64,000 nucleotides of DNA from the NCBI RefSeq assembly GCF_011927785.1, contig NZ_JAATJK010000001.1:1922001-1986000 (forward strand), in the 5' to 3' direction. A program made the position numbers and the translations under genes. Below the pieces are notes generated by a model. The model was not told where the DNA came from. It did no database searches and saw nothing but the letters and a program-made list of their open reading frames with translations. Positions 1-7,401 of this stretch are shown in pieces; position 1 is the first letter of the stretch, and each line of letters starts with the position of its first letter. This stretch comes from Micromonospora profundi. Its GTDB lineage: Bacteria; Actinomycetota; Actinomycetes; Mycobacteriales; Micromonosporaceae.

Positions 1-352
1 CCGCCGTCGGAGTGGACGGCGGCACCGCCCGGCCGAACGTCCGGTGCTTGATGATCGGGTAGCCGGAGGTGTGCTCGATGTCGTTGTCCGTGCCGAAGCC
101 GAAGTAGTTGTTCTGCTGTTTCGCCGACGCGTACACCCAGCGGCGCTGGTCGCGGGTGAACGGCCGCTCCTCGTCGTTGCCCGCCACGATGTACTGCCGC
201 AGCTCCGGCCCGAGAGCCTCCAACAGATAGCGGGCTCGGCCGAGCACCGGGAAGTTGCGCAGCAGCGCGTGGTCACGCTGGATCAGGTCCCGCGCGGCGA
301 GCGCGGCGACGGCGGCTGCAACGGCGGGTACGGCTCGACGGGCCCATTTCAT
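1..352 (-). CDS. FMN-binding glutamate synthase family protein (5' part only)
   Basis: The 117 visible residues begin with MKWARR and one hydrophobic alanine-rich helix (about residues 6-20), then a conserved block with RNFPVLG, RYLLE, GPELRQY and NNYFGFGTDND, ending near YPIIKHRTFG. This is the usual N-terminus of stand-alone membrane-tethered relatives of the glutamate synthase FMN domain (Glu_synthase family). The FMN- and Fe-S-binding parts lie beyond the window, so catalytic residues cannot be checked. The start is the ATG at 352; the next ATG (347) is in another frame. Substrate and reaction of this subfamily are not established. Confidence 0.8.
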   Translation of the reverse strand, partial: MKWARRAVPAVAAAVAALAARDLIQRDHALLRNFPVLGRARYLLEALGPELRQYIVAGNDEERPFTRDQRRWVYASAKQQNNYFGFGTDNDIEHTSGYPIIKHRTFGRAVPPSTPTA

Positions 353-479
353 GTCCGGCACTCTTTCCGCCCACGACCCTTGCCAAACCGGCGCAGCGGT
401 GACACCTGCCCTGCTCAGGCCGGGGGCGACGTGAACTCGCGTCACCCCCGGCGTGCCTGTGCGCGTGGCGGGCGTGCGG

Positions 480-1610
480 TCAGCGGTGCTGGAAGGACTG
501 GCGGACCGTACCGCCGACGACAGTGCACCACGTGCTCGTGCTGAGCTTGCCGTTGCGGGGCAACCCGTGCAGCGCCTGGAGATCCTGCACGGCGCGTCGG
601 GTGGCGTGGTCGTACGCGCCGGTGACAGTGACCGCGTACCCCTTGGTGGCGAGGATCTCCTGCACGGCGGTGACCGGCGGGCCGCTGGCGTGCTGGTCCA
701 GTTCGGGCACCAGGGTTTCCCAGGTGGGAGCGGTGAGCGTGGCGTCGACGTCCACGGCGATGCCGTTGCGGGCCTGCCAGTCCTGCACGGCCGCCACCGT
801 CGCGGCGTCGAACGTGCCGCTGACAGTCACCGCGTAGCCGCGGAACGCCAGCAGGTGCTGCACCACGCGGACCGACGGCGAGTTGACGAAGCGCCAGAGG
901 TCCGGCCAGCGGCGGGCCGGTACGTCGCCCAGCTTGGTGCCGAGGGCGGCGAACACCCGTCGGCGCAGCGCCGGGAACTCCCGGTAGAAGGCGGCGCCCG
1001 GGCACTGGGTGGTGCGGAAGTCCCAGTGGCCGAAGATGTCGTGCGCGTGCAGACCGTACTGTCGGCAGACGGCGACGCAGAGCTTGACGAGGGAATCGGT
1101 CAGAGCCTTAGGCGGTGTCTCGGTGACGTACGTGCCCTCGTTCTCGATCCCGATGGCCCGACCGTTCTCACCCGGGCAGTGCGCCGAGATCATCTGCCGG
1201 TCGCCGGCTTCGAGGCGTTCCAGGCTGCCCCGGCGTCCCTCCAGGACGTACCCGCCGCGGCTGACCGTGAAGTGCTGGCCGGTGTCGGACCACCCGTTGC
1301 CGTCCATGTGCAGGTCCTGGCAGTCGTGGGCCAGCTTGACGGCCTGCTCACGGGAGTAGTCGGTGACGTTCGGAAATGCCATGTGGTGCACGATGATCTT
1401 GTTGGTGGCGATGGCGCTGACCGCCAGCGGGTCCTTTGGCGGCCGGGCGTCCCACTCGTCGCAACTGATGATCCAGTCCAGGTCGGTGCCGGGGCCGGCG
1501 TACGCGGCGCCCGGGAACGCGAGTTCGCTCCCGACCACGGCGACCGTGGCGGCGCCGAGACCGGCCCGCAGCAGCGTCCGGCGGTCCACTTCGGAATGGT
1601 CGAGGTGCAT
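480..1610 (-). CDS. Tat-exported N-acetylmuramoyl-L-alanine amidase (PGRP type) with two peptidoglycan-binding domains
   Basis: The 376-residue protein should cleave the amide bond between muramic acid and the stem peptide outside the cell. A twin-arginine signal (DRRTLL, residues 9-14, hydrophobic core to about 38) is followed by a PGRP/Amidase_2 domain (about 45-215). Zinc ligands expected for the family are visible: HH at 75-76, H195 in GHWDF, C203 in TQCPG. Two PG_binding_1 repeats follow (about 235-300 and 312-370), each with a GYAVTV core. The start is ATG 1610 behind AGGAG. It is monocistronic and divergent from the channel gene at 1807. Confidence 0.9.
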   Translation of the reverse strand: MHLDHSEVDRRTLLRAGLGAATVAVVGSELAFPGAAYAGPGTDLDWIISCDEWDARPPKDPLAVSAIATNKIIVHHMAFPNVTDYSREQAVKLAHDCQDLHMDGNGWSDTGQHFTVSRGGYVLEGRRGSLERLEAGDRQMISAHCPGENGRAIGIENEGTYVTETPPKALTDSLVKLCVAVCRQYGLHAHDIFGHWDFRTTQCPGAAFYREFPALRRRVFAALGTKLGDVPARRWPDLWRFVNSPSVRVVQHLLAFRGYAVTVSGTFDAATVAAVQDWQARNGIAVDVDATLTAPTWETLVPELDQHASGPPVTAVQEILATKGYAVTVTGAYDHATRRAVQDLQALHGLPRNGKLSTSTWCTVVGGTVRQSFQHR

Positions 1611-1806
1611 GACATCTCCTCCTGCGGCCGTGGCGGGGGATGAAAACTAACTCCAGTGACCGCATTCCGCTCCGGAGGATATTGCCAGGACTCGCCCGGG
1701 CGCTAGAGTCCGAGTTGATCACGTTTCGGGCGGCGGCGTTTCCGGACATGATGGCGGGGGTAGGTCGGGGTCGACCATCCCGGCAGCCACGCGTGGAGGA
1801 AACCCG

Positions 1807-2859
1807 ATGAGAGACAACGTCAGCGACGCGGTGGGCGACGCCCTTCGCTCGGTGATGCTTTTCCTGCCCAAGGCCGTCGCCTTCGTGGCGATCCTGGTGG
1901 CCGGATGGCTGATCGCCAAGGCCGCGCGGAAGATCGTGGACAAGGTCCTGGAGCGGGTGGGCTTCGACCGCGCCGTGGAGCGCGGCGGCATCCGTCGGGC
2001 GCTGAGCCGTTCCCGGTACGACGCCAGCGACCTCGTCGCGAAGCTCGTCTACTACGGTCTGCTGCTTGTCACCCTCCAGATCGCCTTCGGCATCTGGGGG
2101 CCGAACCCGGTCTCCGACCTGATCGCCGGCGTCGTCTCCTGGCTGCCGCGGGCGTTCGTCGCGATCGTCATCGTTGTGGTAGCCGCCGCCATCGCCAACG
2201 CCGTGAAGGACCTCATCAGCGGCGCGCTCGGCGGCCTGTCGTACGGCAGGGTGCTGGCCACCATCGCGTCGGTGTTCATCCTCGGCCTGGGCGTCATCGC
2301 CGCGCTGAACCAGATCGGTGTGGCGACAGCAGTCACCACGCCGGTGCTGATCGCTGTGCTGGCGACAGTGGGCGGCATCCTCGTCGTCGGCGTCGGCGGG
2401 GGACTGATCCGGCCCATGCAGAACCGCTGGGAGTCCTGGCTGACCCGCGCCGAGCAGGAGTCGCAGCAGATCGCCGCGCACGCCCGCGCGTACCAGGCCG
2501 GCCGCCGTGACGCCGAAGCCGAACAGGCCAGGTCGAAGACCCCGGCCACCGACCCGGAGGCCACCCAGGTGGTGACCCGTCCGAGTGCCCCGGAGGCCAC
2601 CGAGTTCGGAGCCCGTCCGAGCGACCCGGAGGCCACCCAGATCGTGACCCGCCCGAGCGACCCGGACGCGACGCAGGTGGTACGCCCGTCGACCTCTTCC
2701 GACACCACCCAGGTGGTCACGGGCGGCACGCCCGACGCCGCGGCGCCTCGGCGGACCGATGACACCACGCAGGTGGTCGGCGGTGGTGCGGTTCCCGGGC
2801 AGCGTGCCAACGACGACATCGAGGCCACCACTGTCATCCCGCCGATGGACCGGCGCTGA
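1807..2859 (+). CDS. mechanosensitive-channel-like membrane protein with repetitive threonine tail
   Basis: The 350-residue protein has five hydrophobic segments (about 17-38, 76-98, 104-135, 147-170, 179-203), with the arrangement of the conserved TM-helix repeats of small mechanosensitive-channel relatives (CmpX-like). No full MscS beta domain is visible, so channel activity is inferred. After a charged linker (205-245), the last 105 residues are low complexity and carry five TQ[VI]V motifs (T253, T277, T289, T301, T321), most preceded by acidic residues. That pattern fits actinobacterial Ser/Thr kinase sites. The start ATG follows GTGGAGGAAACCCG. A strong hairpin lies downstream. Confidence 0.75.
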   Translation: MRDNVSDAVGDALRSVMLFLPKAVAFVAILVAGWLIAKAARKIVDKVLERVGFDRAVERGGIRRALSRSRYDASDLVAKLVYYGLLLVTLQIAFGIWGPNPVSDLIAGVVSWLPRAFVAIVIVVVAAAIANAVKDLISGALGGLSYGRVLATIASVFILGLGVIAALNQIGVATAVTTPVLIAVLATVGGILVVGVGGGLIRPMQNRWESWLTRAEQESQQIAAHARAYQAGRRDAEAEQARSKTPATDPEATQVVTRPSAPEATEFGARPSDPEATQIVTRPSDPDATQVVRPSTSSDTTQVVTGGTPDAAAPRRTDDTTQVVGGGAVPGQRANDDIEATTVIPPMDRR

Positions 2860-2900
2860 CCACGAGCAGCGCCGACAGGCGCTGACCGGCAGAGGGACGT

Positions 2901-2930
2901 CGGGGCGGGATCCATGCGGATCCCGCCCCG
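2901..2930 (+). terminator. GC-rich hairpin, probable terminator of the channel gene
   Basis: Perfect 13-bp arms (cggggcgggatcc at 2901-2913 and its complement at 2918-2930) enclose a 4-base loop, 41 bases after the stop codon of the channel gene and before the MFS gene. No T run follows, as is common for terminators in very GC-rich actinobacteria. Confidence 0.65.
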
Positions 2931-3103
2931 TTCCCGTCCGGCACGCCGAAACCGCTGGCCGAAACCGCTGGCCGGCGGCGCGCGGCGCGTCTAGCATCGC
3001 CGACATGACCTGGCGACATTGATCCAGTGCCGCAGGCCGTTCCCGTGGGCCACCACGGGCACCGCACGTCCGGTGTCCGTTTCCACTCCCACGGGAAGGC
3101 CCC

Positions 3104-4369
3104 ATGACCCACCTCGCCTCACGCCCGCCCGACCCGGCGGTCCGCCGGCTGACGGTCACCCTTTACGGGTACGCGTTCCTCAGTGACCTCGTCCTGCTCT
3201 ACCCGCTGTACGTGGTGCTCTTCGCCGACACCGGGTTGTCGGTGGGGCAGATTTCGTCGCTCTTCGTTTTCTGGTCTGCCGCCGGCATCGTGTTCGAGGT
3301 GCCGTCGGGCGTGTGGGCCGACGTGGTGTCCCGTCGGCTGCTGCTGTGCCTCGCCCCGCTGGTGACCGGGGCCGGCTTCGCGCTCTGGGTGCTTGTTCCG
3401 TCGTACCCCGCGTTCGCTGTCGGGTTTCTGCTCTGGGGCGCCGGCGGTGCGCTCGTCTCCGGTGCGCTGGAGGCGCTCGTCTTCACCGAACTGGACCGCC
3501 TCGGCGCCGCCGGCCGGTACGCCCGGGTGCTCGGCCGGGCGCGGACGGCCGGCGTGCTGGGCGTGGTGGTGACCGGTGTGCTCGCCGGCCCGGTGCTCGC
3601 CTTCGGTGGATATCCGGCGGTCGGTGTGGCCACCGTGTTCGCCTGTCTGCTGGCGGCCGCCGTCGCCACCCGTTTCCCGGAGCATCGTCGGACGTCGACC
3701 GTGGCGTCGGATGCCCCGGTATCCGATCAGGACGATGCCGACGACCCGGGTTGGTGGGAGACGATGCGGGCCGGGGTGGCGCAGGTCCGCACCCACCCGC
3801 CGGTACGGGCTGCCGTGCTGCTGGTCGCCGTGGTCGCCGCCGACTGGGGCGCGCTCGACGAGTTCACTCCGCTGCTCGCTCTGGACACCGGCGTCGGGGC
3901 GAAGGCCGTACCCCTCCTGCTTCTGCTGCTCTGGGCCGGGGTGACAGTCGGCGGGCTCCTCGCCCCGGCGGGGGAGCGGCTGGGCACGCGGGGATACGCG
4001 GCGCTGCTGGCCCTGGTCGCGGTCGCGCTGGCCGGCGGCGCACTGATCGGGCATCCGGCCGGCTTCGTGCTGATCGCTGTGGCCTTCGGTGCCGCGCAAC
4101 TGGCGACGGTGTTGGCCGACGCGCGGCTCCAGGCCCGGATCACCGGCACCAGCCGCGCCACTGTGACGTCCCTGGCCGGGATGGCCACCGACGTGCTGAT
4201 CATCGTGACCTACGCCGGCTACGGCCTGCTCGCCACGGTGGCGAGCAACGCGGTGGCGTTCGCGCTGACCGCCGGGGTGTACCTCGTGGTGGCGCTCGTG
4301 TTGGTCACCCAGCGTCGGTCGCCTGCCCACCTCGGTTCGTCTCCGCGGTCGACGGGACCGGGACGCTGA
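3104..4369 (+). CDS. MFS transporter
   Basis: The 421-residue protein has about twelve hydrophobic segments in two halves separated by a hydrophilic loop near residues 195-220. The loop between helices 2 and 3 reads GVWADVVSRRLLL, the place of the major-facilitator GxxxDRxGRR signature, here with the first arginine missing. It is probably an exporter of a small molecule; the substrate cannot be told. The start ATG follows GGGAAGG. It converges on the YchJ-like gene only 14 bases away. Confidence 0.8.
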   Translation: MTHLASRPPDPAVRRLTVTLYGYAFLSDLVLLYPLYVVLFADTGLSVGQISSLFVFWSAAGIVFEVPSGVWADVVSRRLLLCLAPLVTGAGFALWVLVPSYPAFAVGFLLWGAGGALVSGALEALVFTELDRLGAAGRYARVLGRARTAGVLGVVVTGVLAGPVLAFGGYPAVGVATVFACLLAAAVATRFPEHRRTSTVASDAPVSDQDDADDPGWWETMRAGVAQVRTHPPVRAAVLLVAVVAADWGALDEFTPLLALDTGVGAKAVPLLLLLLWAGVTVGGLLAPAGERLGTRGYAALLALVAVALAGGALIGHPAGFVLIAVAFGAAQLATVLADARLQARITGTSRATVTSLAGMATDVLIIVTYAGYGLLATVASNAVAFALTAGVYLVVALVLVTQRRSPAHLGSSPRSTGPGR

Positions 4370-4383
4370 CCTCCGGACAGCCG

Positions 4384-4797
4384 TCAGAGTTGGTCACCGT
4401 CGAGGTAGACCCACCGACCGTCCTCGCGGACGAAGCGGCTGGTTTCGGTGAGCGTGCCGGTCCGACCCGCGTCCCGGTAGTGGGCGCGGAACGTCACAGT
4501 GCCGGTGGCATCGAGCAGGCCGCCCCGCTCGGTCTCGACGATCTCCAGGCGGATCCACCGCTGCCCCGGATCAAGCTCCAGGGACGTGGGCCGGGTCGAC
4601 GAGTGCCAGCTCCGCAGCAGGTAGTCGGTGTCGCCGAGGGCGAAGGCGCTGAACCGGGAGCGCATCAACGTCTCCGCCGTCGGCGCTGGCTTGTCGCCGC
4701 CGTGCGCGGGGGCGCAACAGTCCGCGTACGCCTGACCAGAGCCGCACGGGCACACCCGCCCCACAGTCGCCCCAGCCCGCCGCCGCGCAGAACCCAT
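4384..4797 (-). CDS. YchJ-like SEC-C motif protein (UPF0225)
   Basis: The 137-residue protein opens with a SEC-C zinc motif (CPCGSG near residue 19, then a CC pair) and continues with the YchJ domain (TAETLMRSRFSAFALGDTDYLLRSWH). The family is widespread, of NTF2-like fold, and of unknown function. I chose ATG 4797 (MGSARRR). A longer reading to 4923 would run through a C-rich stretch and an intergenic inverted repeat and lacks family similarity. It is encoded opposite the MFS gene. Confidence 0.8.
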   Translation of the reverse strand: MGSARRRAGATVGRVCPCGSGQAYADCCAPAHGGDKPAPTAETLMRSRFSAFALGDTDYLLRSWHSSTRPTSLELDPGQRWIRLEIVETERGGLLDATGTVTFRAHYRDAGRTGTLTETSRFVREDGRWVYLDGDQL

Positions 4798-4861
4798 GCC
4801 CCAAATCCTGCCCCACCCGCGTCCTGAATCCCGCCCCACCCCTCCCCGCTCCCCCACCCCT

Positions 4862-4940
4862 CCCCGCGATCTTGCACTTCCTGCCCCCGCATAGGTGAGA
4901 AACCCCCCATACCGGCGACCCAAAGTGCAAGATCGCGGGG
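4862..4940. repeat. intergenic inverted repeat, 18-bp perfect arms
   Basis: The left arm (ccccgcgatcttgcactt, 4862-4879) is exactly complementary to 4923-4940, with a 43-base loop. The flanks are strikingly strand-asymmetric: pyrimidine-rich on the left, purine-rich on the right. It fills the gap between the YchJ-like gene and the sortase gene. It looks like a repetitive extragenic palindrome or a long terminator for the sortase operon. A second palindrome with a different core is at 48453-48532. Confidence 0.8.
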
Positions 4941-4977
4941 AGCGGGAAGCGGCGCGGGGGAGGGGGAGCGGGGGCGG

Positions 4978-5589
4978 TTAGGCCGTGCGGGTTGCCAGGA
5001 CGACGATGTTGTCCTCGTAGTTGCCGGTTGTGCTGTCGAACCGGCCTCCGCAGGTGATCAGGCGCAGGCCGGCTGCGTCCGCGGGGCCGTAGACCAGGTC
5101 GGTGGGGAAGCGATCCTTGGGGTACGCGTGCACGCCGTCCACTGTGAACGTGGCGACCTGTGCGTCGGCGCGGACGACCTGGATCTCCTGGCCCGCGCGG
5201 AGTCGACCGAGGTCGAAGAAGACCGCAGGGCCGGCCGGGGAGTCGACGTGCCCCACCAGGACGGCGTTGCCGGTCTCGCCGGGGCTGACTCCGTGCCGGT
5301 ACCAGCCGGCAATGGTGGGCCTGTCCAGCGGTGGCACCTCCAGCACCCCGCTGGCGTCCGCGCCGACGGGGATGATCTCGGCGCGTACGTCGATGGCGGG
5401 GATCTGCACCCGGACCGGCGCGGCGCGGGTCAGCGGTGCCAGATCTGGTGCGTGGTGGATCCGGGTCGGAGTGCCGGCCGGCGGCTGTGGTGGCCGGGCC
5501 GGGCCGGCGGTGAGGCCGACGGCGGCCAGGCCCAGGCCGGTCACGCCGAGCAGGGTCACCGCCGCCGGCAGGATCCGCCGCCACCACAC
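4978..5589 (-). CDS. class F sortase
   Basis: The 203-residue transpeptidase is anchored by one N-terminal helix (about 5-27), with a proline-rich linker (30-45) before the sortase barrel. Catalytic histidine is H114 in VGHVDS and catalytic cysteine C180 in LITCGG. The tail FDSTTGNYEDNIVV is typical of class F. I start at GTG 5589, which has GGAGGT six bases upstream. A longer frame to 5643 would translate an intergenic hairpin. The gene upstream encodes a small secreted protein ending like a sorting signal, so the two probably form an enzyme-substrate pair. Class F substrates are poorly defined. Confidence 0.88.
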   Translation of the reverse strand: MWWRRILPAAVTLLGVTGLGLAAVGLTAGPARPPQPPAGTPTRIHHAPDLAPLTRAAPVRVQIPAIDVRAEIIPVGADASGVLEVPPLDRPTIAGWYRHGVSPGETGNAVLVGHVDSPAGPAVFFDLGRLRAGQEIQVVRADAQVATFTVDGVHAYPKDRFPTDLVYGPADAAGLRLITCGGRFDSTTGNYEDNIVVLATRTA

Positions 5590-5610
5590 GTGCTGACCTC
5601 CGGATGGTCG

Positions 5611-5645
5611 GGGTGCCCGTGCCGGTGTCACCGGCACGGGCACCC
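5611..5645 (-). terminator. hairpin between substrate and sortase genes
   Basis: Perfect 15-bp arms (gggtgcccgtgccgg at 5611-5625 and its complement at 5631-5645) with a 5-base loop lie between the stop of the secreted-protein gene (5673) and the sortase ribosome-binding site. It may attenuate readthrough, giving more substrate than sortase. Confidence 0.6.
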
Positions 5646-5672
5646 GTTCTCAGGGATGATGCGGGCCGCCGG

Positions 5673-6158
5673 TCAGGCGACGGTGGACACCGGGCGGCGC
5701 CGGCGATACAGGAGCGCCGCGCCTCCGGCGGCGGCGCCGAGCAGCGTGCCTCCGGCGGCGAGGGCGCCGGTGTCGCGGCTGTCGCCGCCGGAGCCGGCCG
5801 GCGCGCCGCCGATCGGGGTGACGGTGAACGTGGCGGTGCCGGCCGAGCTGCCGTCGCCGCAGGTCGCGGCCACCGTGTAGGTGCCCAGTGTGAATCCGGC
5901 GGTGAAGAGTTCGGCGCTCAGTCCGCCTCCGGCGGCGGCCGTGGTGGATCGGACGTTCTGGTCGCGGTTGGGCCCGGTGACGCGGAAGATGGCGTCACCC
6001 GACTTCGGGTTGCAGGTCGTCGCGGTGAGCGCGACGGTCCCCCCGACCGGGGTGGTGGCGGGTGACACGACCGTGTCGGCCAGTGCGGCGCCCGGCAGCA
6101 GGAGCGTGCCGAGGCCCACGCCGAGCGCCGCCGAGCAGAGTGCTGTTGAGACCTTCAT
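5673..6158 (-). CDS. small secreted protein with sortase-like C-terminal signal
   Basis: The 161-residue protein has a Sec signal peptide (1-27, ending GAALA), a threonine/alanine-rich beta domain of about 90 residues with two cysteines, a Gly/Ser linker, then the motif SRDTG (about 126-130), a hydrophobic segment and a YRRRR tail. This is the architecture of a cell-wall sorting signal, but the motif is xxDTG and lacks the canonical Leu-Pro. It sits directly upstream of the class F sortase and is its likely substrate. The start ATG follows GAGGGAAG. The function of the ectodomain is unknown. Confidence 0.75.
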   Translation of the reverse strand: MKVSTALCSAALGVGLGTLLLPGAALADTVVSPATTPVGGTVALTATTCNPKSGDAIFRVTGPNRDQNVRSTTAAAGGGLSAELFTAGFTLGTYTVAATCGDGSSAGTATFTVTPIGGAPAGSGGDSRDTGALAAGGTLLGAAAGGAALLYRRRRPVSTVA

Positions 6159-6458
6159 ACGCGTCTTCCCTCACTTTTCGTCCGCTGACTACGTGGGACG
6201 TCGTTCGGGTGGCCAACTCCGTGACTAGCACCGGTGTGCCCAACCCTAGGTGGGTTGGGACCTCGATCCGGTGAAAATGAGAAATCTTCGTTGCCGTCAC
6301 GTGTCCACCCGAAGGCGGGGAGAGCTGCGGAAAGGCCCGGACGGGCCGGCGGGTGCCGGTGCTCCGGTCGATGTCTGCTCCAGTCGGCCCGTCACCGCTG
6401 GGAAGATAACGAGGTCTGACCGTCGAGGGCGGTAATGCCCGCCTCGTTGATTCCCGGA
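6159..6458. other. intergenic region with an inverted repeat
   Basis: These 300 bases contain no gene I can support. They hold the promoter side of the secreted-protein gene, a relatively AT-rich patch near 6275-6290, and a perfect inverted repeat (cccaaccc at 6239-6246, taggt, gggttggg at 6252-6259) that could be an operator. The 3' side carries the end of the ArsR gene. Confidence 0.5.
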
Positions 6459-7286
6459 TCAGCCTGCCGGGACCGGCTCGGGCATCGGTTCACCGGTCTC
6501 CACGAGCGTCTTGAGACTGGCCAGCAGCTCGGGCCAGCCGCCGCTGCCGTCGAGTTGGCCACTGATCGCCTTGTGCATCTCGCTGTCGGGGGAGAAGCCG
6601 TCGTGGATGACTGTCAGCCGTACGGCCGACGGCCCGTGCGGCGTGATCTCGAAGGTCACCGTCGACCGGCGCTCGTCCAGACGTGCGGCGAGCTCGGCGT
6701 CGGACCAGCCGAAGTGCTCGGCGTGCTCGGGCTGGAAGCCGTGCCAGCTGTAGGAGAGGCGCCGGTACGGCTCGGCGACGAGGACGCGTTGCCCGAGGTC
6801 GCGCGGTTCGGCGTCCGGCGCGTCCTGCCAGAGCACCGGCGAGCCGACCTGCCAGTCCGACACCAGGGCCACCCCACCCCAGTAGCGTCGGGTGAAGGCC
6901 GGCTCGATGAGCGCGGCCCAGAGTTGCTGCGGCGTGGTGGTGATGTACGTCGTGTAGACGAACGTGGGGCTCTCCATGGGTTGACGCTCCAGGGCTCTGC
7001 TCAGGTCGGCGAGCGCCGCCGCCCGCTGACGGTCGTAGCGGCTGAGCCACCGGTCGGCGATGGCGGTGATCGGGGCGGCGTTGAGGTAGTGCAGCTTTTC
7101 CCGGCCACGCCGCACTGTTGTGACGAGGTCGGCCGACTCCAGCACCGCGAGGTGTTTGCTGACCGCCTGGCGGGTGGTGGCCAGCCCGTCGCACAACTCC
7201 CGCAGGGTCTGACCGTTGCGTTCGTTGAGTCGGTCGAGCAGCCGGCGACGGCTCGGATCGGCAAGTGCCCGGAACGCCTCGTCCAC
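6459..7286 (-). CDS. ArsR-family regulator fused to an SRPBCC (AHSA1) domain
   Basis: The protein of about 275 residues joins an ArsR winged helix (FRALADPSRRRLLDRL to about residue 95, recognition region RQAVSKHLAVLESADLV) to an AHSA1/SRPBCC ligand-pocket domain (about 105-265; YITTTPQQLWAALIEP, RRYWGG). Such fusions are usually repressors that sense a hydrophobic ligand. No ArsR metal-binding cysteines are seen. I chose GTG 7286 behind GGAGGT; a TTG at 7304 would put the start inside an operator palindrome. Two palindromes upstream suggest autoregulation and control of the divergent lycopene-cyclase gene. Confidence 0.85.
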   Translation of the reverse strand: MDEAFRALADPSRRRLLDRLNERNGQTLRELCDGLATTRQAVSKHLAVLESADLVTTVRRGREKLHYLNAAPITAIADRWLSRYDRQRAAALADLSRALERQPMESPTFVYTTYITTTPQQLWAALIEPAFTRRYWGGVALVSDWQVGSPVLWQDAPDAEPRDLGQRVLVAEPYRRLSYSWHGFQPEHAEHFGWSDAELAARLDERRSTVTFEITPHGPSAVRLTVIHDGFSPDSEMHKAISGQLDGSGGWPELLASLKTLVETGEPMPEPVPAG

Positions 7287-7300
7287 CAGACCTCCAACAG

Positions 7301-7316
7301 GCAACCGTGCGGTTGC
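7301..7316. promoter_or_regulatory. ArsR operator candidate 1
   Basis: The sequence gcaaccgtgcggttgc has perfect 7-base arms around two central bases, 15 bases upstream of the chosen ArsR start. It shares its core (GGCAACC...GGTTGC) with the second copy at 7327-7346. Binding by the adjacent ArsR protein is inferred. Confidence 0.7.
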
Positions 7317-7326
7317 TCATGAACTT

Positions 7327-7346
7327 AGGCAACCACACGGTTGCCT
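7327..7346. promoter_or_regulatory. ArsR operator candidate 2
   Basis: The sequence aggcaaccacacggttgcct has perfect 8-base arms around acac, 26 bases from the first copy, in the 115-base divergent region between the ArsR gene and the lycopene-cyclase gene. Two like-spaced copies argue for cooperative binding over both promoters. Confidence 0.7.
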
Positions 7347-7401
7347 GTCAATCGTGTCGCCCCGACCGGCGTCCGGACCGGTCGTGTGGCAGCGTGGGGC
7401 G

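Noticed and set aside
4798..4923. N-terminal extension of the YchJ-like protein
   Set aside because: The extra residues are low-complexity Gly/Arg from a G-rich tract and include one arm of an inverted repeat.
5590..5643. Longer sortase start at GTG 5643
   Set aside because: It would translate the 15-bp hairpin, whereas GTG 5589 has a proper GGAGGT ribosome-binding site.
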